DNA of 64,000 nt from Muribaculaceae bacterium. GTDB taxonomy: Bacteria > Bacteroidota > Bacteroidia > Bacteroidales > Muribaculaceae. Shown piece by piece: positions 43,346 to 52,760 of the stretch. The notes beneath the pieces were generated by a model, which had not been told where the DNA came from, did not search any database, and worked only from the letters and a program-made list of their open reading frames with translations. The DNA is taken from positions 93,366 to 157,365 of the forward strand of contig JAFZAC010000010.1 in the NCBI GenBank assembly GCA_017548365.1. Direction: 5' to 3'. The position numbers and the translations under genes are program-made. The number at the start of each line of letters is the position of its first letter. The first letter of the stretch is position 1.

Positions 43346-43681
43346 TTATCGCTTTCGACGAGCGTAGAGCTTGAGAAGCAATCCAATTGCTTTGGCGCCA
43401 ATAAAAAGATAGTCAGCTTTTTTGAGTCCAGTAATTGTATTGTTGCTGAACAAAAGCCCACGTATTCCATTCTGGGAAACATTGTCTCGCGCATTATTTA
43501 ATTGATATGCCATGTTAGCCCTGTTCACCTCTCTTATGACGAGGGACTTGGCACGGCGCATTTTGAGTTCGTCCATTGTTAACCCTTTCCAATCGCTCTG
43601 ATTGGCAGTAGCTGGAGGCAAAGCGGTTTGTTGCGAAGTTGAAATAGTTGAATTGTTGCTCATATTGTTCATATCATTCAT
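43346..43681 (-). CDS. Small conserved-type hypothetical protein
   Basis: 111 residues. The N-terminal 30 are Asn/Ser/Thr/Gln-rich and low in complexity. A charged helix (about 33-60, with MDELKMRRAKSLVIREVNR) follows, and a hydrophobic C-terminal helix (about 90-106) ends in basic residues. No family is recognised. The start ATG overlaps the stop of the holin-like gene (ATGA), so the two are translationally coupled, pointing to a shared envelope role. Confidence 0.72.
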   Translation of the reverse strand: MNDMNNMSNNSTISTSQQTALPPATANQSDWKGLTMDELKMRRAKSLVIREVNRANMAYQLNNARDNVSQNGIRGLLFSNNTITGLKKADYLFIGAKAIGLLLKLYARRKR

Positions 43682-44016
43682 TCTTCAGGGTTTAACAACA
43701 GTTTTGTAACAAATCTTGTGACAGGATTGATGACCAATTGCTTTCGATATCCGTAAAGTAGTAGCAGAATTATAAGCAAGATTGCGAGTGAAATGAGCAC
43801 TGCCACCCATAAGCTAGTGATATTGATGAGCCAATGTAAAAGTCCCCATTCAAGCAGGAACAGGGCACATGAAGCGAAGACTATTAATACAAGCACAATT
43901 ATAGCCCTTGCCAAAAGAATAGACAATTTTTCAGAAAGTGTCAACTTTGAATATTCAAGTTCAACTTTAGCACTTTGCTTTAAACTATCAATAATCTTAT
44001 TTAATTTTTCGTCCAT
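43678..44016 (-). CDS. Holin-X/YqjE-like small membrane protein
   Basis: 112 residues from ATG 44016. An N-terminal amphipathic helix (about 1-30) is followed by two strongly hydrophobic helices (about 34-57 and 64-90) and a basic tail. The pattern matches the putative Actinobacterial holin-X/YqjE family of inner-membrane proteins, which despite the name are chromosomal and often sit beside YtxH genes. A longer frame from 44076 runs through a hairpin and was rejected. A terminator-like hairpin lies just upstream. Confidence 0.75.
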   Translation of the reverse strand: MDEKLNKIIDSLKQSAKVELEYSKLTLSEKLSILLARAIIVLVLIVFASCALFLLEWGLLHWLINITSLWVAVLISLAILLIILLLLYGYRKQLVINPVTRFVTKLLLNPEE

Positions 44017-44030
44017 ACCAAGTTTGATTA

Positions 44031-44094
44031 AAAAAATCACACTCATACTTCGCATGATTGTTATCATTAATGGCAATCATGCGAAGTTAGAGTG
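44031..44094 (-). terminator. Long hairpin with T run inside the YtxH/holin cluster
   Basis: ACTTCGCATGATTG (44047-44060) pairs perfectly with 44074-44087, extended by CACTC (44040-44044) with GAGTG (44090-44094). On the minus strand the stem is followed by seven T (44037-44031). It stands 14 bases before the holin-like start, so it could be an intrinsic terminator or an attenuator. Confidence 0.8.
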
Positions 44095-44112
44095 ATTGTG
44101 CTATAAGCTTTC

Positions 44113-44319
44113 TTATTGCTCGATCTGAGCACTGATTTGGTTTACGAGCTGCTCTACCTCATCGTCGCTGAAATCGATGCCTTTTTTCTTGAGCAACTCT
44201 TTGATGCGTGTGCGCAAGTCTTTTCCGCTCTCAGGAGCATAAAGCAATGCTAATCCAGCGCCTAAGATAGCCCCACCAATGAAAGCATACAGCAGGCTCA
44301 GTGATCTCATGTCTCTCAT
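44113..44319 (-). CDS. YtxH domain-containing protein (second copy)
   Basis: 68 residues: one N-terminal Gly/Ala-rich membrane helix (about 9-27, with GGAILGAGLALLYAPESGKDLR) and a charged, probably helical tail ending in Gln. This matches the YtxH family of small envelope proteins, which are associated with general stress in Gram-positives and common in Bacteroidota. It resembles the neighbouring copy at 44382 in layout and motif, suggesting a tandem duplication. Confidence 0.85.
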   Translation of the reverse strand: MRDMRSLSLLYAFIGGAILGAGLALLYAPESGKDLRTRIKELLKKKGIDFSDDEVEQLVNQISAQIEQ

Positions 44320-44381
44320 AACTATAATGTGTTTTAAATTACTATCTTATAAAATGCTTTTAAATTGTGTGGAAAAATGTA

Positions 44382-44582
44382 TTATTCCTCTTTGATTTCC
44401 TTAGTGATATCGTCGATGAGTTCATCCATTTCCTGATCTTTGAGGTTTATACCGTTCTTTTTCAGGATTTCAGCTATCTTGTTTCGGGTATCGGCTCCCT
44501 TGGCGGGTGCGAAGAGCAAACCTACTGCGGCGCCAGCGAGAGCTCCGCTCAATACTGCTAAAATGATGTGAATTGGTTTCAT
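44382..44582 (-). CDS. YtxH domain-containing protein (first copy)
   Basis: 66 residues with an N-terminal Gly/Ala-rich helix (about 6-25, LSGALAGAAVGLLFAPAKG), the ADTRNKI junction and an acidic helical tail. It is a paralogue of the next gene: both have LLFAP or LLYAP, K-G/GKD, then (R)NKI or RTRIKE and KK-GI. It is the first gene of the cluster, with a -7 box 52 bases upstream. Confidence 0.85.
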   Translation of the reverse strand: MKPIHIILAVLSGALAGAAVGLLFAPAKGADTRNKIAEILKKNGINLKDQEMDELIDDITKEIKEE

Positions 44583-44633
44583 TATTCTAAATATTTTGAT
44601 GGTTAATAAAAAGTCTTTACTGATTTACGATTA

Positions 44634-44641
44634 CAAATATA
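44634..44641 (-). promoter_or_regulatory. Putative -7 box of the YtxH cluster
   Basis: TATATTTG on the minus strand (44641-44634) matches the consensus. No clear -33 element is found at the expected distance. Confidence 0.45.
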
Positions 44642-44768
44642 GCACTTTTAATAATAAGTTGTATTGTTTTTAGCATTTTTTTTGAAAATGGTTAGTTTTT
44701 TATCATCTAATGGATAAAAATATAATGTATTTAGTGTGAAAAATGATATCCCAAAATTCTTTAAATAT

Positions 44769-44794
44769 AAAAAAACGCCTAATCATTAGGCGTT
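44769..44794 (-). terminator. Rho-independent terminator of the secreted-protein cluster
   Basis: AACGCCTAAT and ATTAGGCGTT form a near-perfect palindrome (44774-44794) with a minimal loop. On the minus strand it runs into seven T (44775-44769), directly after the gene ending at 44844. Confidence 0.9.
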
Positions 44795-44843
44795 CTGGTT
44801 AGATATGCTTAAGAAGAGCTTTATTTGTATTATACTCGATAGA

Positions 44844-45500
44844 TTATTCGTCAAGTTTGAATCCCAAATGTTTGAGAGCTGCTTTATGTAAGCGTGTGTG
44901 CTTGGTTGTTGCTTTCCTATTTGGACGCTCGGTAGTGACAATGCGCTTGTGTGTGAGGTAGTTCTCACTTGTCACAACTGTTTTGCCTGTGGTGCGTTCA
45001 AGTTCAGTGACGTCCTTTCCTATTAGTAAGAAGTCTCCGTTTTGATAACGGAAGAGATGTTTTGTTCTGGGTTGTGTCCAACTTCCTGCAGATGCAAAAT
45101 AATCCAATGTTATCTCGAGAACACCTTTCTTAGTAATGTCAAGTGCAGGATCAATGCTGATAAACTCATCGGTGCGTGCTGGTATAACATTGTCATATTG
45201 CTCGTATAGATTAAAATCACCATCATTATCTCCCCAATAAACTGCGAGAATTGGCTGATTGAAATTGTATACATATCCGTCGTCACGTGTCTTCATGTTC
45301 TCTTTGTAGCAAGGAGTGGTGATTAAGACGAGATCAGCGATGCCATCACCGTTCAAGTCACCAGTCTTGAAAATTGATTCCCAGTCGCTTGGAACAACGT
45401 CGGCTGCGCTTTTTCCATTGGACTTAAGTCCTTGAGCCAAAGAGATCTGTGGCAGAAGCGCTACAGTTGCCATAATGATGCTTAGTATTGTATTCTTCAT
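44844..45500 (-). CDS. Secreted FG-GAP/VCBS-like protein of unknown function
   Basis: 218 residues with a signal peptide (about 1-22). A calcium-loop-like motif GDLNGDGIADLVLIT (about 47-61) is of the FG-GAP/VCBS type, and YWGDNDGDFNLYEQYDN (about 89-105) follows. The C-terminal 45 residues are Lys/Arg/Thr/His-rich. It is the last of four same-strand secreted genes of unknown function. A hairpin (45515-45554) lies in its leader. I do not recognise a defined family. Confidence 0.75.
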   Translation of the reverse strand: MKNTILSIIMATVALLPQISLAQGLKSNGKSAADVVPSDWESIFKTGDLNGDGIADLVLITTPCYKENMKTRDDGYVYNFNQPILAVYWGDNDGDFNLYEQYDNVIPARTDEFISIDPALDITKKGVLEITLDYFASAGSWTQPRTKHLFRYQNGDFLLIGKDVTELERTTGKTVVTSENYLTHKRIVTTERPNRKATTKHTRLHKAALKHLGFKLDE

Positions 45501-45514
45501 AATTAATGTTTTTT

Positions 45515-45554
45515 ATGCGGCTCACCCGGCATTGATTGCTGGAATGTGCCGCAT
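45515..45554 (-). promoter_or_regulatory. Leader hairpin before the FG-GAP-like gene
   Basis: ATGCGGC (45515-45521) pairs with GCCGCAT (45548-45554). An inner CATT/AATG pairing is possible. On the minus strand it is followed by A residues, not T, so it is not an intrinsic terminator; it ends 14 bases before the start codon. Confidence 0.55.
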
Positions 45555-45609
45555 TACGATTAAATAGAATTAGCTCCTAATAATATTTCTCTTAACGATA
45601 ACTTTAAAG

Positions 45610-46293
45610 TTACATTCCGTAGGCGTCAAGTATGGTTCGCCATTCGGAAGGTAGTTTAGATTTTTTATTGGTCTCTAATTTCTTGTTTGCTGCAATATTG
45701 TCGAGATTGTCACCCTTAACCAATGTGTAGCGTCGCTTTACGCCATACTCTTTATAGGCGTTGGAATCGTTAATCTCAACGAGTATCTCAGTTGGAACCA
45801 ATTGATTCCCTTTCCATGTGTAGCGAGTGTAATATTCCGAACAGTAACTAGCTGCCCCCTGTCCAACAAGGAATTTCTTGTTTGGATTTACGAGGAAGTT
45901 ACCATTAAGACAGCCTCCCTCCATAGGTGCAAACTCACCAATATTGTTGTCCCAAAGCAGTATTGTGCTGTAGTTTCGTGAAGTGGCAGGTCCAACCAAG
46001 ATATCAATGCTACCATCGAAATTTGCATCAAGATAATATAAATCACCGCTAGTGACATCGTCGATATAAATTGTTTGTGATACCTCCCTTCCACGGTAGA
46101 TTGTCACACAGTAAGATCCGTCGTTTTGTTCTTCGCTTGTAGCTTTAATAAACGATAAAGATGTTGGACAATCTTGGATGCTGTAAAAGCCGTGTCTATC
46201 AGTTTTTGGTTGCAAAGAAGCAGATTTGTTTTGAGCTGCCATATTGCTAATAGCTATTATAGCTAAAGAAGCAATTAAAAGTACTTTTTTCAT
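45610..46293 (-). CDS. Secreted protein of unknown function, VCBS-like segment
   Basis: 227 residues with a signal peptide (about 1-20, MAAQ). The central part has YYLDANFDGSIDILVG (about 87-102), an Asp-rich turn resembling FG-GAP/VCBS repeats and similar in layout to the neighbouring gene at 44844. The C-terminal 60 residues are Lys/Asn-rich. It sits 23 bases after the gene at 46317. No enzyme motif is visible. Confidence 0.72.
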   Translation of the reverse strand: MKKVLLIASLAIIAISNMAAQNKSASLQPKTDRHGFYSIQDCPTSLSFIKATSEEQNDGSYCVTIYRGREVSQTIYIDDVTSGDLYYLDANFDGSIDILVGPATSRNYSTILLWDNNIGEFAPMEGGCLNGNFLVNPNKKFLVGQGAASYCSEYYTRYTWKGNQLVPTEILVEINDSNAYKEYGVKRRYTLVKGDNLDNIAANKKLETNKKSKLPSEWRTILDAYGM

Positions 46294-46316
46294 AATTAAG
46301 CGATGTTAAATTCGAT

Positions 46317-46838
46317 TTATCCTTTACCTGTGGGATAGAAAGTTAATTTCTCACCAGTGCTGTCGCCTAGGATGAGCTTACTCTTACTAACAGAAATAAC
46401 CTTCATATCATCCATGAATGCTGGAACCATTTCAAGGAGATGGTGCTTAAAATCAGGCTCCATCTGCTGAACCTCTGGTTTGATCATACTTTCAAATAAA
46501 GTTTTAGCTTGTATGTCTGCTCCATTGATGTCATAATCGAGAGAGAACTCGGCTTTCTTTTTGTTGAAACTTATAGTGATGTCACGTCCGTCTTGATTAT
46601 AAATACCCGGGACTGCCAACGAAGCACGCAGAGTCAAGCTCATATCTGCATCAAGTGGCTCAAAATCTTCAGTTGTGAGGATAATATAGCATTCGCCATC
46701 ATCGTCAAAGTTAAGAACCATTTCTATCTCTTCATCACCAGGAAGCATTGTAGTCCATGCCGAATTTGTCAGGTTTTGAGCCTGGATTGACACTATTGAT
46801 ACAAGCATGATCGCCAAAACTAATATTGTTTTTTTCAT
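46317..46838 (-). CDS. Secreted protein of unknown function
   Basis: 173 residues with a signal peptide (about 1-20, QAQ). The mature part begins NLTNSAWTT and looks like a lipocalin-type beta protein, with alternating strands (about 34-105), followed by a helical C-terminal half. The W-T start and strand pattern recall META/lipocalin-like stress lipoproteins, but this is weak. Second in the four-gene cluster. Confidence 0.7.
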   Translation of the reverse strand: MKKTILVLAIMLVSIVSIQAQNLTNSAWTTMLPGDEEIEMVLNFDDDGECYIILTTEDFEPLDADMSLTLRASLAVPGIYNQDGRDITISFNKKKAEFSLDYDINGADIQAKTLFESMIKPEVQQMEPDFKHHLLEMVPAFMDDMKVISVSKSKLILGDSTGEKLTFYPTGKG

Positions 46839-46885
46839 AATAATAAATTGTAATTAGTTAGTATATTTGATTAATAATTTGTTAA

Positions 46886-47548
46886 CTATCGGTCAACGCT
46901 GAATTTTTCTCCGTCCCAAATCAATGTACAAGTGCGCTGTAAAGCTGGATGTATTGCATTGCGATCGGCCATGCGGAATGTAATGTTTTTGCCATATCGA
47001 GGCAACGAATAGATTGGGAGATACTTGTTCATGTCCTCATTTCTAGCACTATTCACTTCGTTAACAATTTCTTCGCTAGCAACGCTTAGATCAACCATAT
47101 CAATAAGCTGAACATTGCTGGTATAAGGCGGATCGATGTGTTTCATCTCCTTAGTCTTTGTGTTATAGCTGAAGAAATTAAGGAAACATTCGTCGAGTCC
47201 TCCTCCTTCACATACATAATTTGTTGCAACGATTTTTTCATTCTTATTGTTGCAATTCCAGAAGCACATTTCAAAGGTCTCGGTAATGTCGTCATTTGTG
47301 GCGGAGTATTTTACATACCCGTTTTTTTTGTCTACAACACAATTCTTAGAATTGCCTTTATTTATTGCGTTAAGGGCTTGCTGCTCAAAACTGCCTTTTT
47401 CAAACTGTGAGCAATAGGCTTTTGCAAAGTCTTTAATTGTGACCTTTGAACCTGAGTATTTCACTTTGCAAGACTCCACCTGAGCCATAGTGATAATAGG
47501 CATTGCACAAAATGCAATGACGAGTAAAGATTTCAAAAAATGTTTCAT
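46886..47548 (-). CDS. Secreted protein of unknown function
   Basis: 220 residues with a signal peptide (about 1-22, MAQ). It has several cysteines (C27, C46 and others) and a WNCNNKNEK segment near the middle. No family is recognised. First gene of the cluster, facing away from uvrA across a 403-base gap. No full promoter match is seen upstream. Confidence 0.7.
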   Translation of the reverse strand: MKHFLKSLLVIAFCAMPIITMAQVESCKVKYSGSKVTIKDFAKAYCSQFEKGSFEQQALNAINKGNSKNCVVDKKNGYVKYSATNDDITETFEMCFWNCNNKNEKIVATNYVCEGGGLDECFLNFFSYNTKTKEMKHIDPPYTSNVQLIDMVDLSVASEEIVNEVNSARNEDMNKYLPIYSLPRYGKNITFRMADRNAIHPALQRTCTLIWDGEKFSVDR

Positions 47549-47951
47549 TGTTATTTATATGCTTTGATTAAAATGTAATAAATGTTTCTTATAAGACTCA
47601 TAACTTGATGTATAAGTTTAATCAATGTGAGTATTAATTTATATAACCTATAGAATCTTGAAAATCAGTGTAATTACGATTGACGATATGTTTTCATCGA
47701 TGTTCACGTCACTCAAAAATGTTGTTGGTGTTACTTTAATCATAAGTTATAGTTGAGAATTTTAAAAAATCAATTCTGTCGTTTTTCTCTATTTTCATAG
47801 ATATAGATTACGTTTTTTCTATTAAAATTTGTATCAAACACTAAAAATCGTGTAAAATTACAATAACAAATGCAATTGTACAAATTCTATCAAAATTTTT
47901 AATCATATTTGTTTTAAAATGTGTAATTTTGCACCTTAATTTACTGAGGCA
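47549..47951. other. Divergent intergenic region before uvrA
   Basis: 403 AT-rich bases without an ORF. A -7 box for uvrA (TAATTTTG) lies at 47924-47931. No LexA-type palindrome was recognised. The minus-strand promoter of the secreted cluster must also lie here but shows no consensus match. Confidence 0.55.
47924..47931 (+). promoter_or_regulatory. Putative -7 box of uvrA
   Basis: TAATTTTG matches TAnnTTTG, 20 bases before the uvrA start. No consensus -33 element lies at the correct spacing. Confidence 0.45.
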
Positions 47952-50747
47952 ATGAAGAACAACGACATCATCGTTAAAGGAGCAAGGGTCAATAACCTTA
48001 AGAACATTGACGTGACTATCCCTAGAAACAAGTTTGTGGTGATCACAGGCTTATCAGGGTCGGGGAAGTCGTCGTTGGCGTTCGACACGCTTTATGCTGA
48101 AGGACAAAGACGATATGTTGAGAGCCTGTCTTCTTATGCACGCCAGTTCCTTGGACGAATGTCAAAGCCTGAGTGTGACTTTATTAAAGGCCTGCCGCCA
48201 GCTATCGCCATTGAGCAAAAAGTGAACAATCGCAACTCACGAAGCACTGTTGGTACATCAACCGAGATTTATGATTACTTAAGGTTGCTATTTGCGCGCA
48301 TTGGCAAGACTTATTCACCAGTGAGCGGAGAGTTGGTGAAGAAGCACACTACTAGCGATGTGATTGATGCTATTAAACAACTGCAAGAGGGAATGCGCTT
48401 TGCCATACTATCGCCTATCATAGTTCCCGAGAGTCGTGATTTTGCAAAACAATTAGAGATACTCCTTAAAGGTGGTTATTCACGTTTAGAACATGATGGA
48501 TCATTTGTCACAATTAGCGAAGTCATAGATAATAAAATCAATGACAGTGACGGTTGCAGATTGCTAGTTGATCGCATGGTGGCTCCCATAAGCCTTGATG
48601 ATGAACTTCGCTTACGTGACTCAATAGCCACAGCCTTCTATGAAGGTCATGACGAGTGTGTTGTTCTTGTTTATAATGCCGATGGAACCACAAGCGAGTT
48701 TAATTTCTCCAAACGCTATGAGGCTGATGGCATTGCCTTTCAAGAACCGAACGACTTGATGTTCAATTTCAATAATCCCATTGGGGCTTGTGACACATGT
48801 GAGGGTTTCGGAAGCATTGTGGGTATTGATGAGGATCTTGTTGTGCCTAACAAGACATTGTCAATATATGATGATGCTGTGTTGTGTTGGCGCGGTCAGG
48901 TAATGAGTGAGTGGAAAAACGCTTTTATCCGTATTGCCTCAAAGTATGACTTTCCTATTCATCGACCTTATTATCAACTCACTCAAGAGCAACACGATAT
49001 GCTGTGGCATGGGTGTCCCGGTTTTCCTGGAATTGACGGATTTTTTGAGTTTGTCAAGAGCAAATCCTATAGTATCCAATATCGTGTATTGCTTGCCCGT
49101 TATCGTGGTAAAACCGTATGTCCAACATGTAAGGGCTCACGATTGAAAAATGATGCATCCTATGTGAAAATATCAGGAAAGACTATAGGTGAGCTTGTTC
49201 ATATGCCAATTGATCAACTTGCACGGTGGTTCAAAGGCTTGAAGCTTGATAACGAAGATTCAATTATAGCAAAACGCTTGTTAACTGAGATTAACAATCG
49301 TCTGTCATTCTTGATAGAGGTTGGTCTCCCCTACCTCACCCTCGACCGCTTGTCTGGGACTCTATCGGGTGGCGAAAGTCAACGTATAAACCTCGCAACA
49401 TCGCTTGGAAGTACGTTGGTGGGCTCCATTTACATTCTTGATGAGCCGAGTATAGGACTGCATCCTCGCGATAACCACCGCCTTATCAATGTTCTCAAGA
49501 TGCTTCAAAGCCTTGGCAATACTGTAGTGGTTGTTGAGCATGATGAAGAGATTATGCGTGCTGCCGATTATATCATAGACATGGGACCTGAGGCTGGACG
49601 ACTGGGCGGACAGGTAGTATATCAAGGTACAATTGATAAACTGAAGGGGATAGATAATAGTTATACGCTAAAATATTTGACTGGTGAAATGAAGATAGCG
49701 CTGCCCAGTCATCGCCGTCATTGGAATAGCTATATAGAGGTGAAAGGCGCGGCCCAGAACAATCTTAAGGGTATAAACGTGAAGTTCCCTCTTGGGGTTA
49801 TGACTGTTGTTACTGGTGTGAGTGGTTCGGGGAAATCGACTCTTGTCAATGATATATTGTATAAGGCGCTAGCTCGACAAGTTGGCGAGAGTGCTGATGC
49901 GCCTGGCACCTATTCATCGATTGGAGGCGATATTGACATGGTAAAGGCTGTAGAGTTTGTAGATCAGGACCCTATTGGTAAGTCGTCGCGCAGTAATCCT
50001 GCTATATATCTCAAGGCATTTGACGAGATTCGTCACTTATTTGCTCAGCAGCAACTGTCGAAACAGATGGGCTATAATGCCGGTTTCTTTTCATTTAATT
50101 CGCCTGGTGGACGCTGTGAAGAGTGCAAGGGCGACGGCAAAATCTCTATCGAGATGCAGTTTATGGCTAATATCACTCTCACTTGTGATACATGCCATGG
50201 TCGACGCTTTAGCAATAATGCCTTAGAAGTCACCTATCGTGGAAAATCGGTTTATGATGTGCTTGAGATGACAGTGAATCAGGCTATTGAGTTTTTCTCG
50301 GAAGAGGTGACGTATAATGAGAAGAAGATTGTGGCCCGCCTTAAGCCTCTGCAGGACGTGGGACTTGGTTATATTAAGCTTGGGCAAGCATCCTCTACAC
50401 TGTCGGGTGGCGAGAATCAGCGTGTCAAGTTGGCAAGCTTTCTCAGCGGCGAGAAAAAGGCACATACATTATTTATATTTGATGAACCAACAACAGGTCT
50501 TCACTTCCATGACATAAATACCTTGATGAAGTCGTTCAACCAGCTCATCGACCGTGGACACACAATTATAATAATAGAGCACAATCTCGAAGTTATTAAA
50601 TGTGCTGACCACATTATCGACCTTGGTCCCGAAGGAGGAGAAGGCGGCGGCACAGTGGTAGTTACAGGTACACCAGAAGATGTGGCTAATCATCCAACTA
50701 GCTACACTGCCAAATACCTTAAATCGGTAATGATTAATACAAAATAA
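47952..50747 (+). CDS. uvrA: Excinuclease ABC subunit A
   Basis: DNA damage recognition ATPase of nucleotide excision repair, working with UvrB and UvrC. The 931-residue length is standard. Two ABC modules each have a Walker A motif: GLSGSGKS at about 33-40 and GVSGSGKST in the second half. ABC signatures ([16 protein letters not shown]) and zinc-binding cysteine pairs (CDTCEG, CPTCKG, CEECKG, CDTCHG) are all present. It is monocistronic and convergent with nhaD. Confidence 0.97.
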   Translation: MKNNDIIVKGARVNNLKNIDVTIPRNKFVVITGLSGSGKSSLAFDTLYAEGQRRYVESLSSYARQFLGRMSKPECDFIKGLPPAIAIEQKVNNRNSRSTVGTSTEIYDYLRLLFARIGKTYSPVSGELVKKHTTSDVIDAIKQLQEGMRFAILSPIIVPESRDFAKQLEILLKGGYSRLEHDGSFVTISEVIDNKINDSDGCRLLVDRMVAPISLDDELRLRDSIATAFYEGHDECVVLVYNADGTTSEFNFSKRYEADGIAFQEPNDLMFNFNNPIGACDTCEGFGSIVGIDEDLVVPNKTLSIYDDAVLCWRGQVMSEWKNAFIRIASKYDFPIHRPYYQLTQEQHDMLWHGCPGFPGIDGFFEFVKSKSYSIQYRVLLARYRGKTVCPTCKGSRLKNDASYVKISGKTIGELVHMPIDQLARWFKGLKLDNEDSIIAKRLLTEINNRLSFLIEVGLPYLTLDRLSGTLSGGESQRINLATSLGSTLVGSIYILDEPSIGLHPRDNHRLINVLKMLQSLGNTVVVVEHDEEIMRAADYIIDMGPEAGRLGGQVVYQGTIDKLKGIDNSYTLKYLTGEMKIALPSHRRHWNSYIEVKGAAQNNLKGINVKFPLGVMTVVTGVSGSGKSTLVNDILYKALARQVGESADAPGTYSSIGGDIDMVKAVEFVDQDPIGKSSRSNPAIYLKAFDEIRHLFAQQQLSKQMGYNAGFFSFNSPGGRCEECKGDGKISIEMQFMANITLTCDTCHGRRFSNNALEVTYRGKSVYDVLEMTVNQAIEFFSEEVTYNEKKIVARLKPLQDVGLGYIKLGQASSTLSGGENQRVKLASFLSGEKKAHTLFIFDEPTTGLHFHDINTLMKSFNQLIDRGHTIIIIEHNLEVIKCADHIIDLGPEGGEGGGTVVVTGTPEDVANHPTSYTAKYLKSVMINTK

Positions 50748-50765
50748 TTTAGAGAGATATGGATA

Positions 50766-52079
50766 TCAGGCGAATATAAAGTTCTCTAACCAGATGAAAA
50801 GTATTCCAGCGAGATATCCTAAGAATGCAATGAAAGTGATTTTCTTGAAATACCAGAAGAATGGTATTTTCTCAATTCCCATTGCCACCACTCCTGCAGC
50901 CGATCCAATAATCAGCAAACTACCTCCAACACCAGCTGTGAATGTGAGCAAATGCCAGAAGAGTCCATCCTCTACGAAGTAAGCCATATATTGTGGGTCG
51001 GCTCCAGTCATTCCAGTAAACATCTTGATGCAAGCCGCTACTAGTGGTACGTTGTCGACAATTGATGAAAGAACTCCAATCAATCCTGCAATGGAAACGG
51101 GCTCATGAATTGAGTTGTTGAGACCTCCCGCTACCATGTGCAAAATACCTGCTTGCTGTAACGCCGACACACTCATAAGAATGCCCAAGAAAAACAAAAT
51201 TGAAGACATGTCGATGTGTCGCATTGCTTGAGAAACACGTCCACCTAGCTTTGGGTCAATCTTGTAACGGGTAATCAAAATTTCGGTAACAAGCCAAATA
51301 ACACCCAGTGACATCATCATACCCATGTAGGGAGGCAAGTGTGTGATAGTTTTGAAAACAGGAACAAAAAGTAAACCAGCGACACCCAGGATGAGTATCG
51401 CCTTGCTGATGTGGGGATGCTCTTCTGACATTTGAATAGCTTCTTCTCGTCGTGCCATGGGCTTTGGCATAGGTTCGTTTTTAATCCATCGTGTCGCAAT
51501 AATGAGAGGCACAACAACTGAGATAATAGATGGAATCAACAAATTGTCAATCAAGCTGATTGCTGTGACCTTATCGGCCATCCATAGCATAATAGTGGTG
51601 ACATCACCAATTGGCGACCATGCACCTCCACTGTTTGCTGCGAGCACTAATACTCCAGCAAAAAGCCATCGTTCCTTTTGGTCAGGGAGCAATCGACGTA
51701 ACATCATGATCATAATAATAGTTGTAGTCATGTTGTCAAGTACAGCCGACATGAAGAATGTGGTGATAGATAGAATCCATAACATTCGTCGTTTGTTTTT
51801 GGCATGAATGTGCTCGGTAATGAAACTGAATCCGCCATATCGGTCTATGTGTTCCACGATTGTCATCGCGGCAATGAGGAACATCAAAATTTCGCAAGTC
51901 TCGCCTAGGAACTTGAGCAGTTCTTCTCCCATTGAGGCATCATGAGTGCATAGTGAATAAATCGACCATAGTATACCACACATGATGAGAGCAAACGTTG
52001 ATTTGTTAACTTTCAACGTATGCTCAAGTGCAATCAGCAAATAACCAATCACAAATATTGTGACTAATGCAGCTATCAT
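50766..52079 (-). CDS. nhaD: Na+/H+ antiporter, NhaD type
   Basis: Inner-membrane sodium/proton exchanger of the NhaD family within the ion transporter superfamily. The 437-residue protein has about 11-12 hydrophobic helices. Characteristic segments are VLDNMTTTIIM (about 114-124), NSGGAWSPIGDVTTIMLW (about 149-166) and SSIVDNVPLVAA. Its role in Na+ and pH balance would complement the Na+ export of the NQR complex in this window (inference). The downstream end is 18 bases from convergent uvrA. Confidence 0.93.
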   Translation of the reverse strand: MIAALVTIFVIGYLLIALEHTLKVNKSTFALIMCGILWSIYSLCTHDASMGEELLKFLGETCEILMFLIAAMTIVEHIDRYGGFSFITEHIHAKNKRRMLWILSITTFFMSAVLDNMTTTIIMIMMLRRLLPDQKERWLFAGVLVLAANSGGAWSPIGDVTTIMLWMADKVTAISLIDNLLIPSIISVVVPLIIATRWIKNEPMPKPMARREEAIQMSEEHPHISKAILILGVAGLLFVPVFKTITHLPPYMGMMMSLGVIWLVTEILITRYKIDPKLGGRVSQAMRHIDMSSILFFLGILMSVSALQQAGILHMVAGGLNNSIHEPVSIAGLIGVLSSIVDNVPLVAACIKMFTGMTGADPQYMAYFVEDGLFWHLLTFTAGVGGSLLIIGSAAGVVAMGIEKIPFFWYFKKITFIAFLGYLAGILFIWLENFIFA

Positions 52080-52100
52080 TGCTTAATGTATATTTTTGAA

Positions 52101-52526
52101 TTATCTTATTCGACTGCTTCCTCTCAGCAGCTTCTGGTCATGAGATATGCCCTTGTGAGCTAGCAATAGGAAAATTATAGCCACAATAGGTAAGACATTG
52201 AAGTAAGTTAGGCTTCCAATGATATCGCAGTCCTTCTGCATGAATGCCACCAAGCAAATTGTAGCTAATGAAGCGATGATGAGCAGAATGTTCACCACGC
52301 AAAGTATTTTTTGAAATCTTAGACTCTTAAACTTAAAGATAGCGATGAATGAAAGCAAAGCTACCAGACAGTTAATAATGAAGACTACTCCACCCATTCC
52401 CTCGTAGGTCATGCCCCCAAGGATTACTTCGGCTTTGGAGTTTATCAATAATGGCATAAAAGCAAATACTCCCATCAGAATAGCTGAAATAAGTAGGAAT
52501 AATGACTGTTTGCGTTGAATTACCAT
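52101..52526 (-). CDS. DUF4293 family membrane protein
   Basis: 141-residue protein with four hydrophobic helices (about 9-28, 42-62, 73-95, 105-122) and a basic C-terminus. The start VIQRKQSLFLLISAIL matches the DUF4293 family, which is restricted to Bacteroidota and functionally uncharacterised. The helix in YEGMGGVVFIINCLVALLS is also typical. It has its own consensus promoter and precedes nhaD by 21 bases, so the two are likely co-transcribed. Confidence 0.85.
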   Translation of the reverse strand: MVIQRKQSLFLLISAILMGVFAFMPLLINSKAEVILGGMTYEGMGGVVFIINCLVALLSFIAIFKFKSLRFQKILCVVNILLIIASLATICLVAFMQKDCDIIGSLTYFNVLPIVAIIFLLLAHKGISHDQKLLRGSSRIR

Positions 52527-52583
52527 TTTTTTATAATCTTAAAACGATAATATTTGTTTTTATATGTTTCTCAAAATTTAGTG

Positions 52584-52614
52584 CAAAAGTAATGTAAAGT
52601 GTGATAATAGCAAA
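52584..52614 (-). promoter_or_regulatory. Promoter of the DUF4293-nhaD unit
   Basis: On the minus strand: TTTG (52614-52611), 19 bases, TACTTTTG (52591-52584), 57 bases before the start codon. Confidence 0.7.
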
Positions 52615-52682
52615 ATAAAAACAGAGTTTTTAATATAAAACAATCAATTTTTATTGTTGTGGTGTCTTTTATAAGACCGTTT

Positions 52683-52715
52683 TTTGTCACATTTCATTCA
52701 AATTGTTTATTTTTG
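52683..52715 (+). promoter_or_regulatory. Promoter of the TPR gene
   Basis: TTTG (52683-52686), 21 bases, TATTTTTG (52708-52715), 45 bases before ATG 52761. Confidence 0.6.
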
Positions 52716-52760
52716 CACAAGTTTTGCAGTAAGAATAAATATTAAAAATCATTTTTGCTG

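Noticed and set aside
45515..45554. Intrinsic terminator before the FG-GAP-like gene
   Set aside because: The stem is followed by A, not T, on the transcribed strand, so it is listed only as a leader hairpin.
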